A DNA stretch of 15,074 nucleotides. Source: Chloroflexota bacterium (GTDB lineage: Bacteria; Chloroflexota; Limnocylindria; QHBO01). The notes under the pieces are model-generated. The model was not told the DNA's origin, made no database searches, and saw only the letters and a program-made list of their open reading frames with translations. Positions 1 through 7,276 of the stretch are shown here, piece after piece. Made by a program: the position numbers and the translations under genes. The stretch covers positions 1 through 15,074 of the forward strand of contig JAPSGM010000016.1 of assembly GCA_031177555.1 (NCBI GenBank), written 5' to 3'. The first letter of the stretch is position 1, and the number at the start of each line of letters is the position of its first letter.

Positions 1-154
1 ACCAGCGCCTCGATCCGTGCCGGTCGAAGTAGCGGTATTCAACGCGCTCCTGGCGGTAGTAGGCGTGGAGCAAGTACGTCCACGCGACCATCATCAGGAC
101 GATGAAGGATTCGGACTTGAACGTAGTGAGCGGCATGAGTAGCTTGGGCGTCAC
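1..154 (-). CDS. N-terminal part of a DUF3644-like protein, cut by window edge
   Basis: An open frame reads leftward off position 1. From GTG at 154-152 it gives 51 residues beginning VTPKLLMPLTTFKSESFIVL and continuing with a hydrophobic, aromatic stretch (AWTYLLHAYY, residues 24-33) and VEYRYFD (38-44). The pattern 'FK-S/A-E-F-hydrophobic-AW-LLHAYY-YRYF' resembles, from memory, the N-terminus of DUF3644 family proteins, whose function is unknown. The next in-frame ATG is at 136-134, and a longer frame reaches GTG at 205-203. I prefer 154 because a purine-rich AGGACAGGC lies just upstream, but the start is uncertain. The gene is divergent from dnaA and shares the control region 155-499. Only the first third or less is visible, so intactness cannot be judged. 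The family call is moderate to weak; that this is a real coding end is somewhat stronger, because the peptide looks protein-like and its neighbouring frames are broken. Confidence 0.5.
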   Translation of the reverse strand, partial: MTPKLLMPLTTFKSESFIVLMMVAWTYLLHAYYRQERVEYRYFDRHGSRRW

Positions 155-499
155 CTGCCTGTCCTGGCGGCGGTATGCGCCTATCGGCGACGGATCGCGG
201 CGCACGGCCGGCTCCGCTGAGCGTGGACAGTCCTGCCGCGAGTTCATTCCCTGCTCGCCGGCGCGTCTACGGTCGCCAGGACGGACGTCTGAGACTTCGC
301 GCGCTGCCCCGCCCTGCCGGGCACTCCCAGGCGCTCCCCGGCCCTCCCGGCCGCCCCATTGCCCGCCGCGAAAGGGCGCTGCTACACTACGCCGACCCCC
401 GAGCGCCGGAGCGCCCGAAACATACGACTCCGCGCCGTCCGGAGGGAGTAGGATTCCGGGTCCCGACACCCTCCGCGAGACGACTGGAGACGGCGATTG
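155..499. other. Divergent intergenic region upstream of dnaA
   Basis: These 345 bases separate the leftward gene from dnaA. I see no convincing coding sequence: the frames open here are arginine- and proline-rich, with no recognisable motif. It contains a TTGCCC/TACACT promoter candidate (359-388) and one weak DnaA-box-like site on the minus strand (222-230, reading CTGTCCACG, two mismatches to TTGTCCACA), which could serve dnaA autoregulation. No rpmH, rnpA or tRNA gene is visible, so the common rpmH-dnaA arrangement is absent here. Confidence 0.55.
359..388 (+). promoter_or_regulatory. Candidate sigma70-type promoter of dnaA
   Basis: TTGCCC at 359-364 and TACACT at 383-388 are separated by 18 bases, a normal spacing for a housekeeping promoter. 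Transcription would begin near 395 and leave a leader of about 105 bases before the dnaA ATG. It is the best-scoring pair by eye in the region, and no transcription data are available. Confidence 0.45.
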
Positions 500-1840
500 A
501 TGGATGCGAACCAGGTCTGGCGTGCCGTCCTCGGCGAGCTGCAGGTAAGCCTCTCGCCGGCCAACTTCGAAACCTGGCTCAAGGACACGACGCTCGTCGA
601 CATCGACGAAAACCGGTATCGCATCGCCGCTCCCAACGGGTTCGCCCGTGACTGGCTGGACAACCGCTATCGCACCCTGGTGAGCCAGACGCTGGCCCGG
701 GTGGTGGGTGGGTCGGTCCAGGTCGAGTTCGTCGTCGCCGACGCGCCCGGCCCGGTCCCGGACCAGGCCGACGAGGATGCCCTGGCGGCGCCGCCCGCAT
801 CGGCCGGCGGCAACACCGTCAACCTCAACGGCCGCTACGCTTTCGCCAACTTCATCGTGGGCAGCGCCAACCGCCTGGCCCACGCGGCCGCCCTCAGCGT
901 GGCGGAGCGGCCGGGGCACGCCTACAACCCGCTCTTCCTGTACGGCGGGGTGGGCCTGGGCAAGACGCACCTGATGCACGCGGTCGGCAACGCGGTGGCG
1001 GTCAAGTTCCCGCGCAAGCGGATCCTGTACGCCACCAGCGAGAAGTTCACCAACGACTTCATCAACTCCATCCGCGAGCAGAAGATGGAGGACTTCCGGA
1101 GCCGATACCGCCGCATCGACGTCCTGCTCATCGACGACATCCAGTTCATCGCCGAGCGCGAGCGGACGCAGGAGGAGTTCTTCCATACCTTCAACGCCAT
1201 CCACGAGGCCGGCAAGCAGATCGTCCTGTCGTCCGACCGGCCGCCGAAGGCCATCACCACCCTGGAGGAGCGCCTCCGCTCCCGGTTCGAGTGGGGGCTG
1301 ATCGCCGACCTCACGCCGCCGGACCTCGAGACCCGCATCGCCATCCTGCGCTCGAAGGCGGAGGACCAGCTCAACCTGATCCCGGCCGAGGTCATCGAGT
1401 TCATCGCCCGCAAGGTGGTGAGCAACGTGCGCGAGCTGGAAGGCGCGCTGAACCGGGTTATCGCCTACGCGTCCATGTCCGGCATGCCGATCAACAACGA
1501 GCTCGCCTCGGCCGTGCTCAGCAACGTCATGTACAACCCCAAGAAGCGGTCGATCACGCCGCAGCGCATCGTGCGCGCCGTGGCCGACTACTACGGGGTC
1601 AACCTCGACCAGCTCCGCAGCAGCAAGCGCGACCGGGCCATCGTGGTGCCGCGCCAGATCGCCATGTTCCTGATTCGCGAGGAGACCGACATCAGCCTGC
1701 TGCGCATCGGCGCCGAGCTCGGCGGGCGCGACCACTCGACCGTCCTGCACGCCTGCGACAAGATCGCGCGTGAGCTGGCCGAGAACGACGAGATGCGCCG
1801 CGAGATCAGCGCCGTGCGGGAGATGATCTACTCCGAGTGA
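500..1840 (+). CDS. dnaA: Chromosomal replication initiator DnaA
   Basis: DnaA binds DnaA boxes in oriC as an ATP-dependent filament, melts the origin and loads the helicase. The 446-residue protein shows all four domains. Domain I is at about 1-80 (VWRAVLGELQ; FETWLKDT), and a short acidic/alanine-rich linker follows at about 81-108. The AAA+ core has Walker A GGVGLGKTH (149-157), Walker B VLLIDDIQF (208-216), sensor-1 LSSDRPP (243-249) and the arginine finger region RSRFEWGL (about 260-267). The helix-turn-helix domain IV carries the signature GGRDHSTVLHAC (408-419). Length is typical. I chose ATG at 500 because GGAGA lies at 486-490, nine bases upstream; a TTG at 497 in the same frame is possible. 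The presumed oriC follows directly, and the upstream promoter candidate and DnaA-box-like site allow autoregulation. Confidence 0.98.
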   Translation: MDANQVWRAVLGELQVSLSPANFETWLKDTTLVDIDENRYRIAAPNGFARDWLDNRYRTLVSQTLARVVGGSVQVEFVVADAPGPVPDQADEDALAAPPASAGGNTVNLNGRYAFANFIVGSANRLAHAAALSVAERPGHAYNPLFLYGGVGLGKTHLMHAVGNAVAVKFPRKRILYATSEKFTNDFINSIREQKMEDFRSRYRRIDVLLIDDIQFIAERERTQEEFFHTFNAIHEAGKQIVLSSDRPPKAITTLEERLRSRFEWGLIADLTPPDLETRIAILRSKAEDQLNLIPAEVIEFIARKVVSNVRELEGALNRVIAYASMSGMPINNELASAVLSNVMYNPKKRSITPQRIVRAVADYYGVNLDQLRSSKRDRAIVVPRQIAMFLIREETDISLLRIGAELGGRDHSTVLHACDKIARELAENDEMRREISAVREMIYSE

Positions 1841-1850
1841 CCGGTGCCCG

Positions 1851-2090
1851 CGTGGACAAGTGGGCGGGGGCGGTGGATAGCACCCGTGGCGCGCGGCGCC
1901 GGCATCGTCCACGATCCCGCGTGACTCCACCGTCGGTGTGCCGGAAGGGCTCATCCGTCCACCGCCGGGAGGGGGTTGTCGACAGGCGCCGGGGCCGGCT
2001 CCGAGCGGGCGTGGATGCATCGGTCCACACCATCCACACCCCTACTGAGGACGGCGACTAACAGGTATTCTTCTCATTGATTCGTCATGA
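1851..2090. other. Probable replication origin (oriC) between dnaA and dnaN
   Basis: The dnaA-dnaN gap holds repeated sites with a TCCAC core resembling DnaA boxes (TTATCCACA / TTGTCCACA). On the minus strand are CGTGGACAA (1851-1859, one mismatch to TTGTCCACA), GGTGGATAG (1872-1880) and CGTGGATGC (2010-2018). On the plus strand are TCGTCCACG (1905-1913), CCGTCCACC (1955-1963), CGGTCCACA (2021-2029) and CCATCCACA (2030-2038). TTGTCGACA (1976-1984) has one mismatch and a palindromic core. The last two plus-strand sites are directly abutting, and an AT-rich patch begins about 20 bases after them. Location, clustering and the AT-rich flank are typical of bacterial origins, although no perfect box is present. 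No gene is seen here. Confidence 0.75.
2057..2090. other. AT-rich patch, candidate DNA unwinding element
   Basis: This 34-base stretch has 12 G/C bases (about 35% GC) inside a region that is otherwise extremely GC-rich. It lies next to the tandem DnaA-box-like pair at 2021-2038, where DnaA-driven strand opening is expected. It also includes TATTCT (2066-2071), which could act as a -10 element for dnaN, but no matching -35 box is evident. Confidence 0.5.
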
Positions 2091-2139
2091 CCCCGAGTGA
2101 GCGAGTGGAGAACCCACATATGGGCGCTGGGCTGGTTGC

Positions 2140-2147
2140 AGGTGAGG
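2140..2147 (+). promoter_or_regulatory. Ribosome binding site deciding the dnaN start
   Basis: AGGTGAGG ends five bases before ATG at 2153. This site and the protein alignment pattern argue against the in-frame ATG codons at 2087 and 2120, which would add a non-conserved N-terminal extension reaching into the AT-rich origin patch. Confidence 0.7.
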
Positions 2148-2152
2148 TCGGA

Positions 2153-3277
2153 ATGAACGTCTCGGTGATGCAGGAGAACCTGGCGCGCGGCCTGGGCATC
2201 GTGAGCCGGGCGGTCAGCAGCAGGGCGACCCTGCCGGTGCTCGCCAACGTCCTGCTCAAGACCGACAACAACGGCCTGAAGCTGACCGCCACCAACCTGG
2301 AGATCGGCATCAACTGCTGGGTCCCGGGCAAGCTGGAGGGCGAGGGCGAGATCACGGTGCCGGCGAAGCTCCTGACCGACCTGGTCGCCTCGCTGCCGAA
2401 CCAGCGCATCGACCTGCAGCTGTCGACCAAGGATCGCACCCTGAAGGTGACCTGCGGCGGCAGCCGCTCCAGCATCAAGGGCATCGATGCCGACGAGTTC
2501 CCGGTGGTGGCGGCCATCGGCGACGCGCCGGCCACCAGCGTCGATTCGCGCGCCCTGCGGGAGGCGCTGGGCGAGGTGGTCTTCGCCGCGGCCACCGACG
2601 AGAGCCGGCCGATCCTGACCGGCGTGCTCACCAAGCTCGCCGGCGACCGGATGACGCTGGCCGCGGCCGATAACTACCGGATCGCGGTGCGGAACCTGAC
2701 GGTGACGCAGCCGGTGGGCGCCGAGACGAGCATCGTGGTGCCGGGCCGATCGTACGCCGAGCTCATGCGGATCCTGCCCGATGCCGAGCAGCAGATCGAC
2801 ATCACCATCACGCCCAACAAGAGCCAGGTCCTCTTCCACGTCGAGGGGATCGACCTCGTCTCGCGCCTGATCGAGGGCCAGTTCCCGAACTACGAGCCGG
2901 TCATCCCGACCGCGCATTCGAGCCGGGCCGTCGTCGACCGCGAGGCGTTCCTGGCCGGTGCCCGGCGGGCGAGCATCTTCGCCCGGGACAGCGCCAATAT
3001 CGTGAAGGTCGAGGTGGCCGGCGACGGCAGCAGCGAGGTCTCCATCACGGCGCACGCCGCGGACGTGGGCGACAACTCCGACGTGCTGGAGGCCAGCGTC
3101 GAGGGCCAGGCGACCACGATCGCCTTCAACGCACGCTACCTGATCGACGTCCTCTCCAACCTGGGCGCCGACGAGGCCGCGCTCGAGCTGTCCGGGCCGT
3201 TGGCACCCGGCGTCATCCGGGGGATCGGCAAGGACGACTACGTCCACGTCATCATGCCGGTCCGCACGGCCTCCTAG
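2153..3277 (+). CDS. dnaN: DNA polymerase III beta subunit (sliding clamp)
   Basis: DnaN is the ring-shaped clamp that tethers DNA polymerase III to template DNA and recruits repair factors. The chosen start gives 374 residues, the usual family length, beginning MNVSVMQENLARGLGIVSRA. The segments SRATLPVLANVLL and LKLTATNLEIGI are characteristic of clamp domain 1, and FPVVAAIGD and DESRPILTGVLTK mark the domain 1/2 transition and domain 2. The SRLIEGQFPNYEPVIP motif is the conserved mid-protein signature. The C-terminus, HVIMPVRTAS, resembles the conserved MPMR-type end that forms part of the partner-binding pocket. Three domains of about 125 residues each are implied. The gene sits directly after the probable origin and 59 bases before recF, consistent with a dnaA-dnaN-recF cluster. 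Confidence 0.97.
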   Translation: MNVSVMQENLARGLGIVSRAVSSRATLPVLANVLLKTDNNGLKLTATNLEIGINCWVPGKLEGEGEITVPAKLLTDLVASLPNQRIDLQLSTKDRTLKVTCGGSRSSIKGIDADEFPVVAAIGDAPATSVDSRALREALGEVVFAAATDESRPILTGVLTKLAGDRMTLAAADNYRIAVRNLTVTQPVGAETSIVVPGRSYAELMRILPDAEQQIDITITPNKSQVLFHVEGIDLVSRLIEGQFPNYEPVIPTAHSSRAVVDREAFLAGARRASIFARDSANIVKVEVAGDGSSEVSITAHAADVGDNSDVLEASVEGQATTIAFNARYLIDVLSNLGADEAALELSGPLAPGVIRGIGKDDYVHVIMPVRTAS

Positions 3278-3336
3278 GGACCGATGGCGGCGCCGGCCGG
3301 CCGCCCAGGACCGGCGCCGCGCCGGGGCGATTCCGC

Positions 3337-4578
3337 ATGCGCCTGACGCGGCTGCTGCTCGAGGACTTCCGCAGCTATGCGTCTGCCGAGCTGCTGCCGG
3401 ATGGCGGGCTGACGATCGTGGCCGGCGCCAACGGCGCGGGCAAGACGAACCTGCTGGAGGCCATCCACGTGGCGATCGCCGGCCGATCGCACCGCGTCGC
3501 CGCCGACCAGGAGCTCGTCCGGCACGGCCGGCCGTTCGGCCGCGTGCGCCTGGACCTGGCGGGGCCGGTGGATGAGGATGGCGCCCGATTGGAGCTGGTG
3601 CTGCCCGGGGAGGCGCCGCCGCCGGGGGTGCGCAAGCGCCTGCTGCTGAACGGCCTGCCGCGCCGCACGGCCAGCGTCCACGAGGTGGTGCGCTCCGTCC
3701 TGTTCCGGCCGGAGGAGATGCTCCTGCTGGTCGGCTCCCCGTCGGAGCGCCGCCGCTTCCTGGACGGGATCCTGGCGCAGCGTGACCGGCGCGCGGCACG
3801 CGACCTGGCCGAGCTGGCGCGGGTCCTCGCCCAGCGCAATGCCCTCCTGCGGGCCATCCGCCGCGAGGAGGCGGGGGAGGAGGGCCTTGGCTTTTGGGAC
3901 GAGCAGCTGGCGCTGGTCGGGGCGCGGGTCATGGCCGCGCGCCTGGCGCTGGTCGGTGAGCTGGACGCGCTGATCCCTGCGCTTCACGCCGCGGTGGCCC
4001 CGGACGACGAGCGAGGGGGCGTCGTCCGGATGGGGTACGTCGACTCGCTCAAGGAAGCCTGGCCCGCCCGCCGGGCCGCGTCGCCCGGCGCAGCGGAGGG
4101 CCACGCGGCGGTTGCCGACGCAGTGTCCGGCGCCGCCGCCGATGGCGACGCCCTGTGGGCCGATGAGCTGGCGGAGGCCTTCCGGCGCCGGATCGCCGAC
4201 GCGCGGCAGAAGGAGGTGTGGAACGGCGTGACGCTGGTCGGGCCGCAGCGGGACGACCTGCGGGTGGACCTCGGAGGCCGCGACGTCGCCGTCCACGCCA
4301 GCCGCGGGCAGCAGCGCACCATCATCCTGGCCATGAAGCTGGCCGAGCGCGAGCTGCTGGGCGCAGACGGCGCGCCGACGCCGGTGGTCCTGCTGGACGA
4401 CGTCTTCAGCGAGCTGGACCCGGATCGCTCGGGACGGGCGCTCGAGCTCCTGCTGGATCGCGGGCAGGTGCTGGTCACCACCGCCGACCTCGGGACGCTG
4501 CCGCCGGCGCGGCGACGCGGCGTCCCGATCTGGCACGTCGGGGAGGGGCAGCTCACCCTCGCCCCGCGGGTCGCCTGA
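3337..4578 (+). CDS. recF: DNA replication and repair protein RecF
   Basis: RecF is an SMC/ABC-type ATPase that, with RecO and RecR, promotes RecA loading at single-stranded gaps and stalled forks. The 413-residue protein starts MRLTRLLLEDFRSY, the standard family opening. It has Walker A GANGAGKTN (30-38), the family segment VGSPSERRRFLDGI, the VGPQRDDL motif, the ABC signature region SRGQQRTIILAMKLAE starting at residue 322, and Walker B VVLLDDVFSELD (350-361) followed by a D-loop-like DPDRS. It is slightly longer than average because of an alanine-rich insertion (about residues 245-275). Its ribosome binding site is weak (GGGGCGA about six bases upstream), so translation may depend on coupling to dnaN. 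It is followed after 17 bases by the DUF721 gene. Confidence 0.96.
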   Translation: MRLTRLLLEDFRSYASAELLPDGGLTIVAGANGAGKTNLLEAIHVAIAGRSHRVAADQELVRHGRPFGRVRLDLAGPVDEDGARLELVLPGEAPPPGVRKRLLLNGLPRRTASVHEVVRSVLFRPEEMLLLVGSPSERRRFLDGILAQRDRRAARDLAELARVLAQRNALLRAIRREEAGEEGLGFWDEQLALVGARVMAARLALVGELDALIPALHAAVAPDDERGGVVRMGYVDSLKEAWPARRAASPGAAEGHAAVADAVSGAAADGDALWADELAEAFRRRIADARQKEVWNGVTLVGPQRDDLRVDLGGRDVAVHASRGQQRTIILAMKLAERELLGADGAPTPVVLLDDVFSELDPDRSGRALELLLDRGQVLVTTADLGTLPPARRRGVPIWHVGEGQLTLAPRVA

Positions 4579-4595
4579 GCACCGGGCCGCGCCGG

Positions 4596-4946
4596 ATGAA
4601 GGGCAGCGAGGAGGCCGCGGTCGCGGTCCAGCGCGCCCTGCTGACGTCGGTGGGCCCCGAGGCGGCCGAGCAGCTGGCCCTGGCCCAGCTGCGCCTGGCC
4701 TGGGACGAGGTCGTGGCGGCGGCCGGCCTGTCGCGCGGCGGCATGGCCAGCCGGCTCGCCCGCTTCTCGAACGGCACGGGCCACGTGCAGGCATCCGAGC
4801 CGATCCTGGCCCAGGAGCTCACCCTCCGCGCCGATGCCCTGGTGCACGCCGTGAACGAGCGGCTGCGCGGGCGTCCGGGGGCGACCATGGAATTGCGTCG
4901 TCTGGCCATATCGGTGGGTCGTTGGAGGGGATCGCCCTCCCTATAA
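4596..4946 (+). CDS. DUF721 (DciA-like) protein
   Basis: A 116-residue protein read from ATG at 4596, 17 bases after the recF stop. It has the DUF721 layout: an N-terminal helical part, then LRLAWDEVVAAA followed by a stretch ending TGHVQASEPILAQELTLRAD, then ALVHAVNERLRG, and a short beta end MELRRLAISVGR. DUF721 includes DciA, which helps load or operate the replicative helicase in bacteria lacking DnaC/DnaI. The placement after recF matches the recF-DUF721 order known from actinobacteria and supports a replication role. The family call rests on pattern and context; the DciA role is an inference from family knowledge. A longer in-frame extension upstream overlaps recF and is not conserved-looking. 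The stop codon TAA lies inside a TATAAT box for the next gene. Confidence 0.85.
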   Translation: MKGSEEAAVAVQRALLTSVGPEAAEQLALAQLRLAWDEVVAAAGLSRGGMASRLARFSNGTGHVQASEPILAQELTLRADALVHAVNERLRGRPGATMELRRLAISVGRWRGSPSL

Positions 4947-4947
4947 T
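4922..4947 (+). promoter_or_regulatory. Promoter candidate with an embedded inverted repeat
   Basis: A perfect -10 box TATAAT (4942-4947) overlaps the stop codon of the DUF721 gene. Upstream TTGGAG (4922-4927) is a poor -35 box with only 14 bases of spacing. Between them lies the inverted repeat GGAGGG-GATCG-CCCTCC (4924-4940), with perfect six-base arms, which could be an operator or activator site compensating for the weak -35. Transcription from here would start near 4954 and serve the gene at 5035. Confidence 0.5.
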
Positions 4948-4950
4948 CGA

Positions 4951-5000
4951 CGCCGGACGGAACCGGACGGCACGCGACCGCACGCGACCGCACCGGACCG
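4951..5000 (+). repeat. Five 10-base phased tandem repeats in a 5' leader
   Basis: Five consecutive 10-base units read CGCCGGACGG, AACCGGACGG, CACGCGACCG, CACGCGACCG and CACCGGACCG. Units 3 and 4 are identical, and the others share the CCGGAC/GCGAC core at the same phase. They begin three bases after the TATAAT box, so they would occupy the start of the transcript. The period matches one turn of the DNA helix. They do not code for a recognisable peptide. Confidence 0.75.
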
Positions 5001-5034
5001 CCCTGCATCGCACAACCCGCTCGAGCTGCTGCAG

Positions 5035-7257
5035 ATGTCCGATCGACTGGCCACTCGCCTGGGCCTGCCAGCGCCCGAGGACCGGCTCCCGGGCGCGCTG
5101 GACGTGATGCGCATCCACGAGCCGGCGGTCGGCGCCCTCTCTCGCACCAAGGGAAGCCTGCTCCTGCTCGCCCAGCTCACCGGCGGCGGGCCGGCGCTGG
5201 CGCGGGCCGCGCGCGAGGCGCTGGAGCACATCGAGCACGACTACTACTACGACCTCTCGGCCGGGTCGCTGGGCGCCCTGGGGCGCGCCCTGGCCGCGGC
5301 GAACCGGCGCCTCTACCACCAGCGCGGCAAGCTCGGCATCCCGCGCCGGGCCGGGGTTAGCGTCATCGCCGTGGCGATCCGCGGGCGGGAGGCGCACGTC
5401 GCCAAGCTCGGGCCCGCGGCGGCGGTGATCCTGCGCGAGGGTCGCATGTACGAGCTGCCGCCGCCGCCCGCCGTGCACGAAGAGGATCCGCGGGTCCGGC
5501 AGCGTCGCGTGGCCGCGACCCTGGGCGAGGCCCTCGAGATCCAGCCCTATACGTGGAAGGGGGAGCTGGCGGCCGGCGATCGGATGGCGCTGGTCAGCCG
5601 CAACCTCGCGACGGTGGTGGGCGTGGACGAGCTGAAGGCGGCACTCGCCTCGCTGCGGCCCAAGGCGGCGGTCGAGCACCTGGAGCAGGTCTTCCAGATC
5701 CGCGGCGGCCGCGGCTCGGACGGGATCATGGCCGTCGAGATCCTGGAGCTGCCGAGTACGGCGACCACCCACCGCCTGGAGCCGGTGCACCCATCCGAGC
5801 CATTGGCCGGCCTGCCGGACCAGAGCCCGGTTCCGCTGGCCGACGCCGTCGGGCGCTCGTTCCACCGGATCGGGGATGCCCTCGACGCGATGCAGGGGGC
5901 GCTCGGGAGGCTGGCGCTCTACGGATTCAACTTCCTGCTGGCCTTCGTCCCGCGGCGCAGGCCGGCGTACCCGCGCCAGATCACGCGCACGGCGGTGGTG
6001 GAGGAGGGGCGGCGCCGCAGGTTGGGGATGGTGGGCATGGGGCTGGTGGCGGGCATGCTCGCCATCGGCATGACGGTGGCCAGCTATCCGTCCGTGCGCC
6101 CCACGGAGGCGATCCCCCGGGCCAAGGTCGCGCGGGAGGCGATCCTGGAGGCGCAGGGGCTGCTCGCGGAGGTGCGGGAGCGCGTCGACGGCCGCGACCT
6201 GATTGACCGCGCGCCCGAGGCCGCCAAGGAGCTGCTGAACGGCGCCCACGCCGCGCTGGAGCGCGCGGAGGGCGCCGGCGTCAGCGGCGCCGCACTCGAG
6301 CGGCTGCGCGGCCGCGTTGAGATGGGACTGGACACGATCTACGCGGTGGCACGGCTCAACGAGATCAGGACGGTCGCCGACCTCGTCGCGGCGTACGGGG
6401 ACGTCGATCCGCTCGACATGGTCCTCGCCACCGACGGGGCGCTGTGGCTGATCGAGACCGGCCGCGGCCGCGTTGTGCGCCTCGAGCCTGGCAGCGGCGA
6501 GATGCAGATCGTGTATCGGTCCGGACAGCGCATCGGCGAGCGGACAGCCGGCCAGCCGTGGATGATCGCGACGGCGGCGACCGACGTGGTGATGATCGAC
6601 CGGCAGCGCCAGGCGTGGCGCTTCGACCTGCGCGAGCGGCAGCCGCACCCGCTGGGCCTGCCCGGCCTCAATCGCATCTCGCCGGAGAGCCGGCTGCTGG
6701 CAGCGCTCCAGCATCGGCCGCCACTGGAGGTCTTCAACCTGTACTTCGTCGACTCCGAGCGCGACGCGGTCGGCAAGTGGACCCCCGGCGACGTGGTCCC
6801 GGTGGTGTACCCCGACCGTCCCCAGCCCTTCCTGGAGGAAGAGGCGGACATCCCGCCGGGCCGCGCCCGCGACCTGCTCGTGGACGTGAACTTGTGGCTC
6901 CTGCACGAGCGCAGCGTCACGCGCGTGAACTTCGGGACGCCGCTGACGCAGCCCGACTACTCGCTCGACCCGCCGCCGGATGGCGAGGTGCGCGAGGCGC
7001 TGGACTACCGCCTCCTCGACGGCGCCACGGTGGGCGATCGCGAGCTCTTCTACGTGTACGACGCCGCCAACGCCCGGATCATCGCCTTCCAGCGCGCCGA
7101 CGGCGCCTTCGTGCGCCAGTGGCTTGCCCCGCGCGCCGGCGAGGGCGCCGGCATCCTGGACGAGGTCCGCGCCCTGAGCGTCGGCTCGGTGGCCGACGGG
7201 CCGCCGGTGGCGATGCTCCTCACGCCGGACCGGGTGGTCCGCGTCGTCCTCGAGTGA
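5035..7257 (+). CDS. Membrane protein: degenerate PP2C-like domain, one TM helix, propeller-like outer domain
   Basis: A 740-residue protein with no stand-out named family. Residues about 20-240 follow the PP2C (PPM) phosphatase order: AGVSVIAVAIRG then HVAKLGPAAAVILREG (121-135), where active enzymes have a GDSR motif; GDRMALVSRNL (181-191), where enzymes have an SDGL motif; and GRGSDGIMAVEI (225-236), where enzymes have a DN pair. The acidic metal ligands appear replaced, so it is probably a pseudophosphatase. An arginine-rich stretch precedes one transmembrane helix (about 331-351). After it come a helical, possibly coiled region (360-430) and a C-terminal region of short beta segments such as DGALWLIETGRGRVVRLEPG that resembles a beta-propeller. 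A cytoplasmic N-terminus with the C-terminus outside is predicted from the positive-inside rule. The gene has its own promoter candidate, and the ribosome binding site is weak. The role is unknown; a transmembrane sensor or scaffold is inferred. Confidence 0.7.
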   Translation: MSDRLATRLGLPAPEDRLPGALDVMRIHEPAVGALSRTKGSLLLLAQLTGGGPALARAAREALEHIEHDYYYDLSAGSLGALGRALAAANRRLYHQRGKLGIPRRAGVSVIAVAIRGREAHVAKLGPAAAVILREGRMYELPPPPAVHEEDPRVRQRRVAATLGEALEIQPYTWKGELAAGDRMALVSRNLATVVGVDELKAALASLRPKAAVEHLEQVFQIRGGRGSDGIMAVEILELPSTATTHRLEPVHPSEPLAGLPDQSPVPLADAVGRSFHRIGDALDAMQGALGRLALYGFNFLLAFVPRRRPAYPRQITRTAVVEEGRRRRLGMVGMGLVAGMLAIGMTVASYPSVRPTEAIPRAKVAREAILEAQGLLAEVRERVDGRDLIDRAPEAAKELLNGAHAALERAEGAGVSGAALERLRGRVEMGLDTIYAVARLNEIRTVADLVAAYGDVDPLDMVLATDGALWLIETGRGRVVRLEPGSGEMQIVYRSGQRIGERTAGQPWMIATAATDVVMIDRQRQAWRFDLRERQPHPLGLPGLNRISPESRLLAALQHRPPLEVFNLYFVDSERDAVGKWTPGDVVPVVYPDRPQPFLEEEADIPPGRARDLLVDVNLWLLHERSVTRVNFGTPLTQPDYSLDPPPDGEVREALDYRLLDGATVGDRELFYVYDAANARIIAFQRADGAFVRQWLAPRAGEGAGILDEVRALSVGSVADGPPVAMLLTPDRVVRVVLE

Positions 7258-7264
7258 CCTGCCC

Positions 7265-7270
7265 TAGAAT
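7265..7270 (+). promoter_or_regulatory. -10-like box for a leaderless transcript
   Basis: TAGAAT ends six bases before the ATG at 7277, and no purine-rich ribosome binding site is present in that gap. This is the arrangement of leaderless genes, in which transcription starts at or next to the start codon. No clear -35 box is seen. Confidence 0.4.
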
Positions 7271-7276
7271 CGGTTC

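Noticed and set aside
2087..2152. N-terminal extension of DnaN from ATG 2087 or 2120
   Set aside because: The extension is not typical of clamps and begins in the AT-rich origin patch. ATG 2153 has a good ribosome binding site and gives the standard N-terminus.
2042..6906. Long minus-strand open frames opposite dnaN, recF, DUF721 and the membrane protein (about 500-700 codons each)
   Set aside because: They are mirror frames produced by strong GC bias in the third codon position of the + strand genes. Their translations are rich in Arg, Gly, Pro, His and Gln with no family motif, and the opposite strand encodes recognisable proteins.
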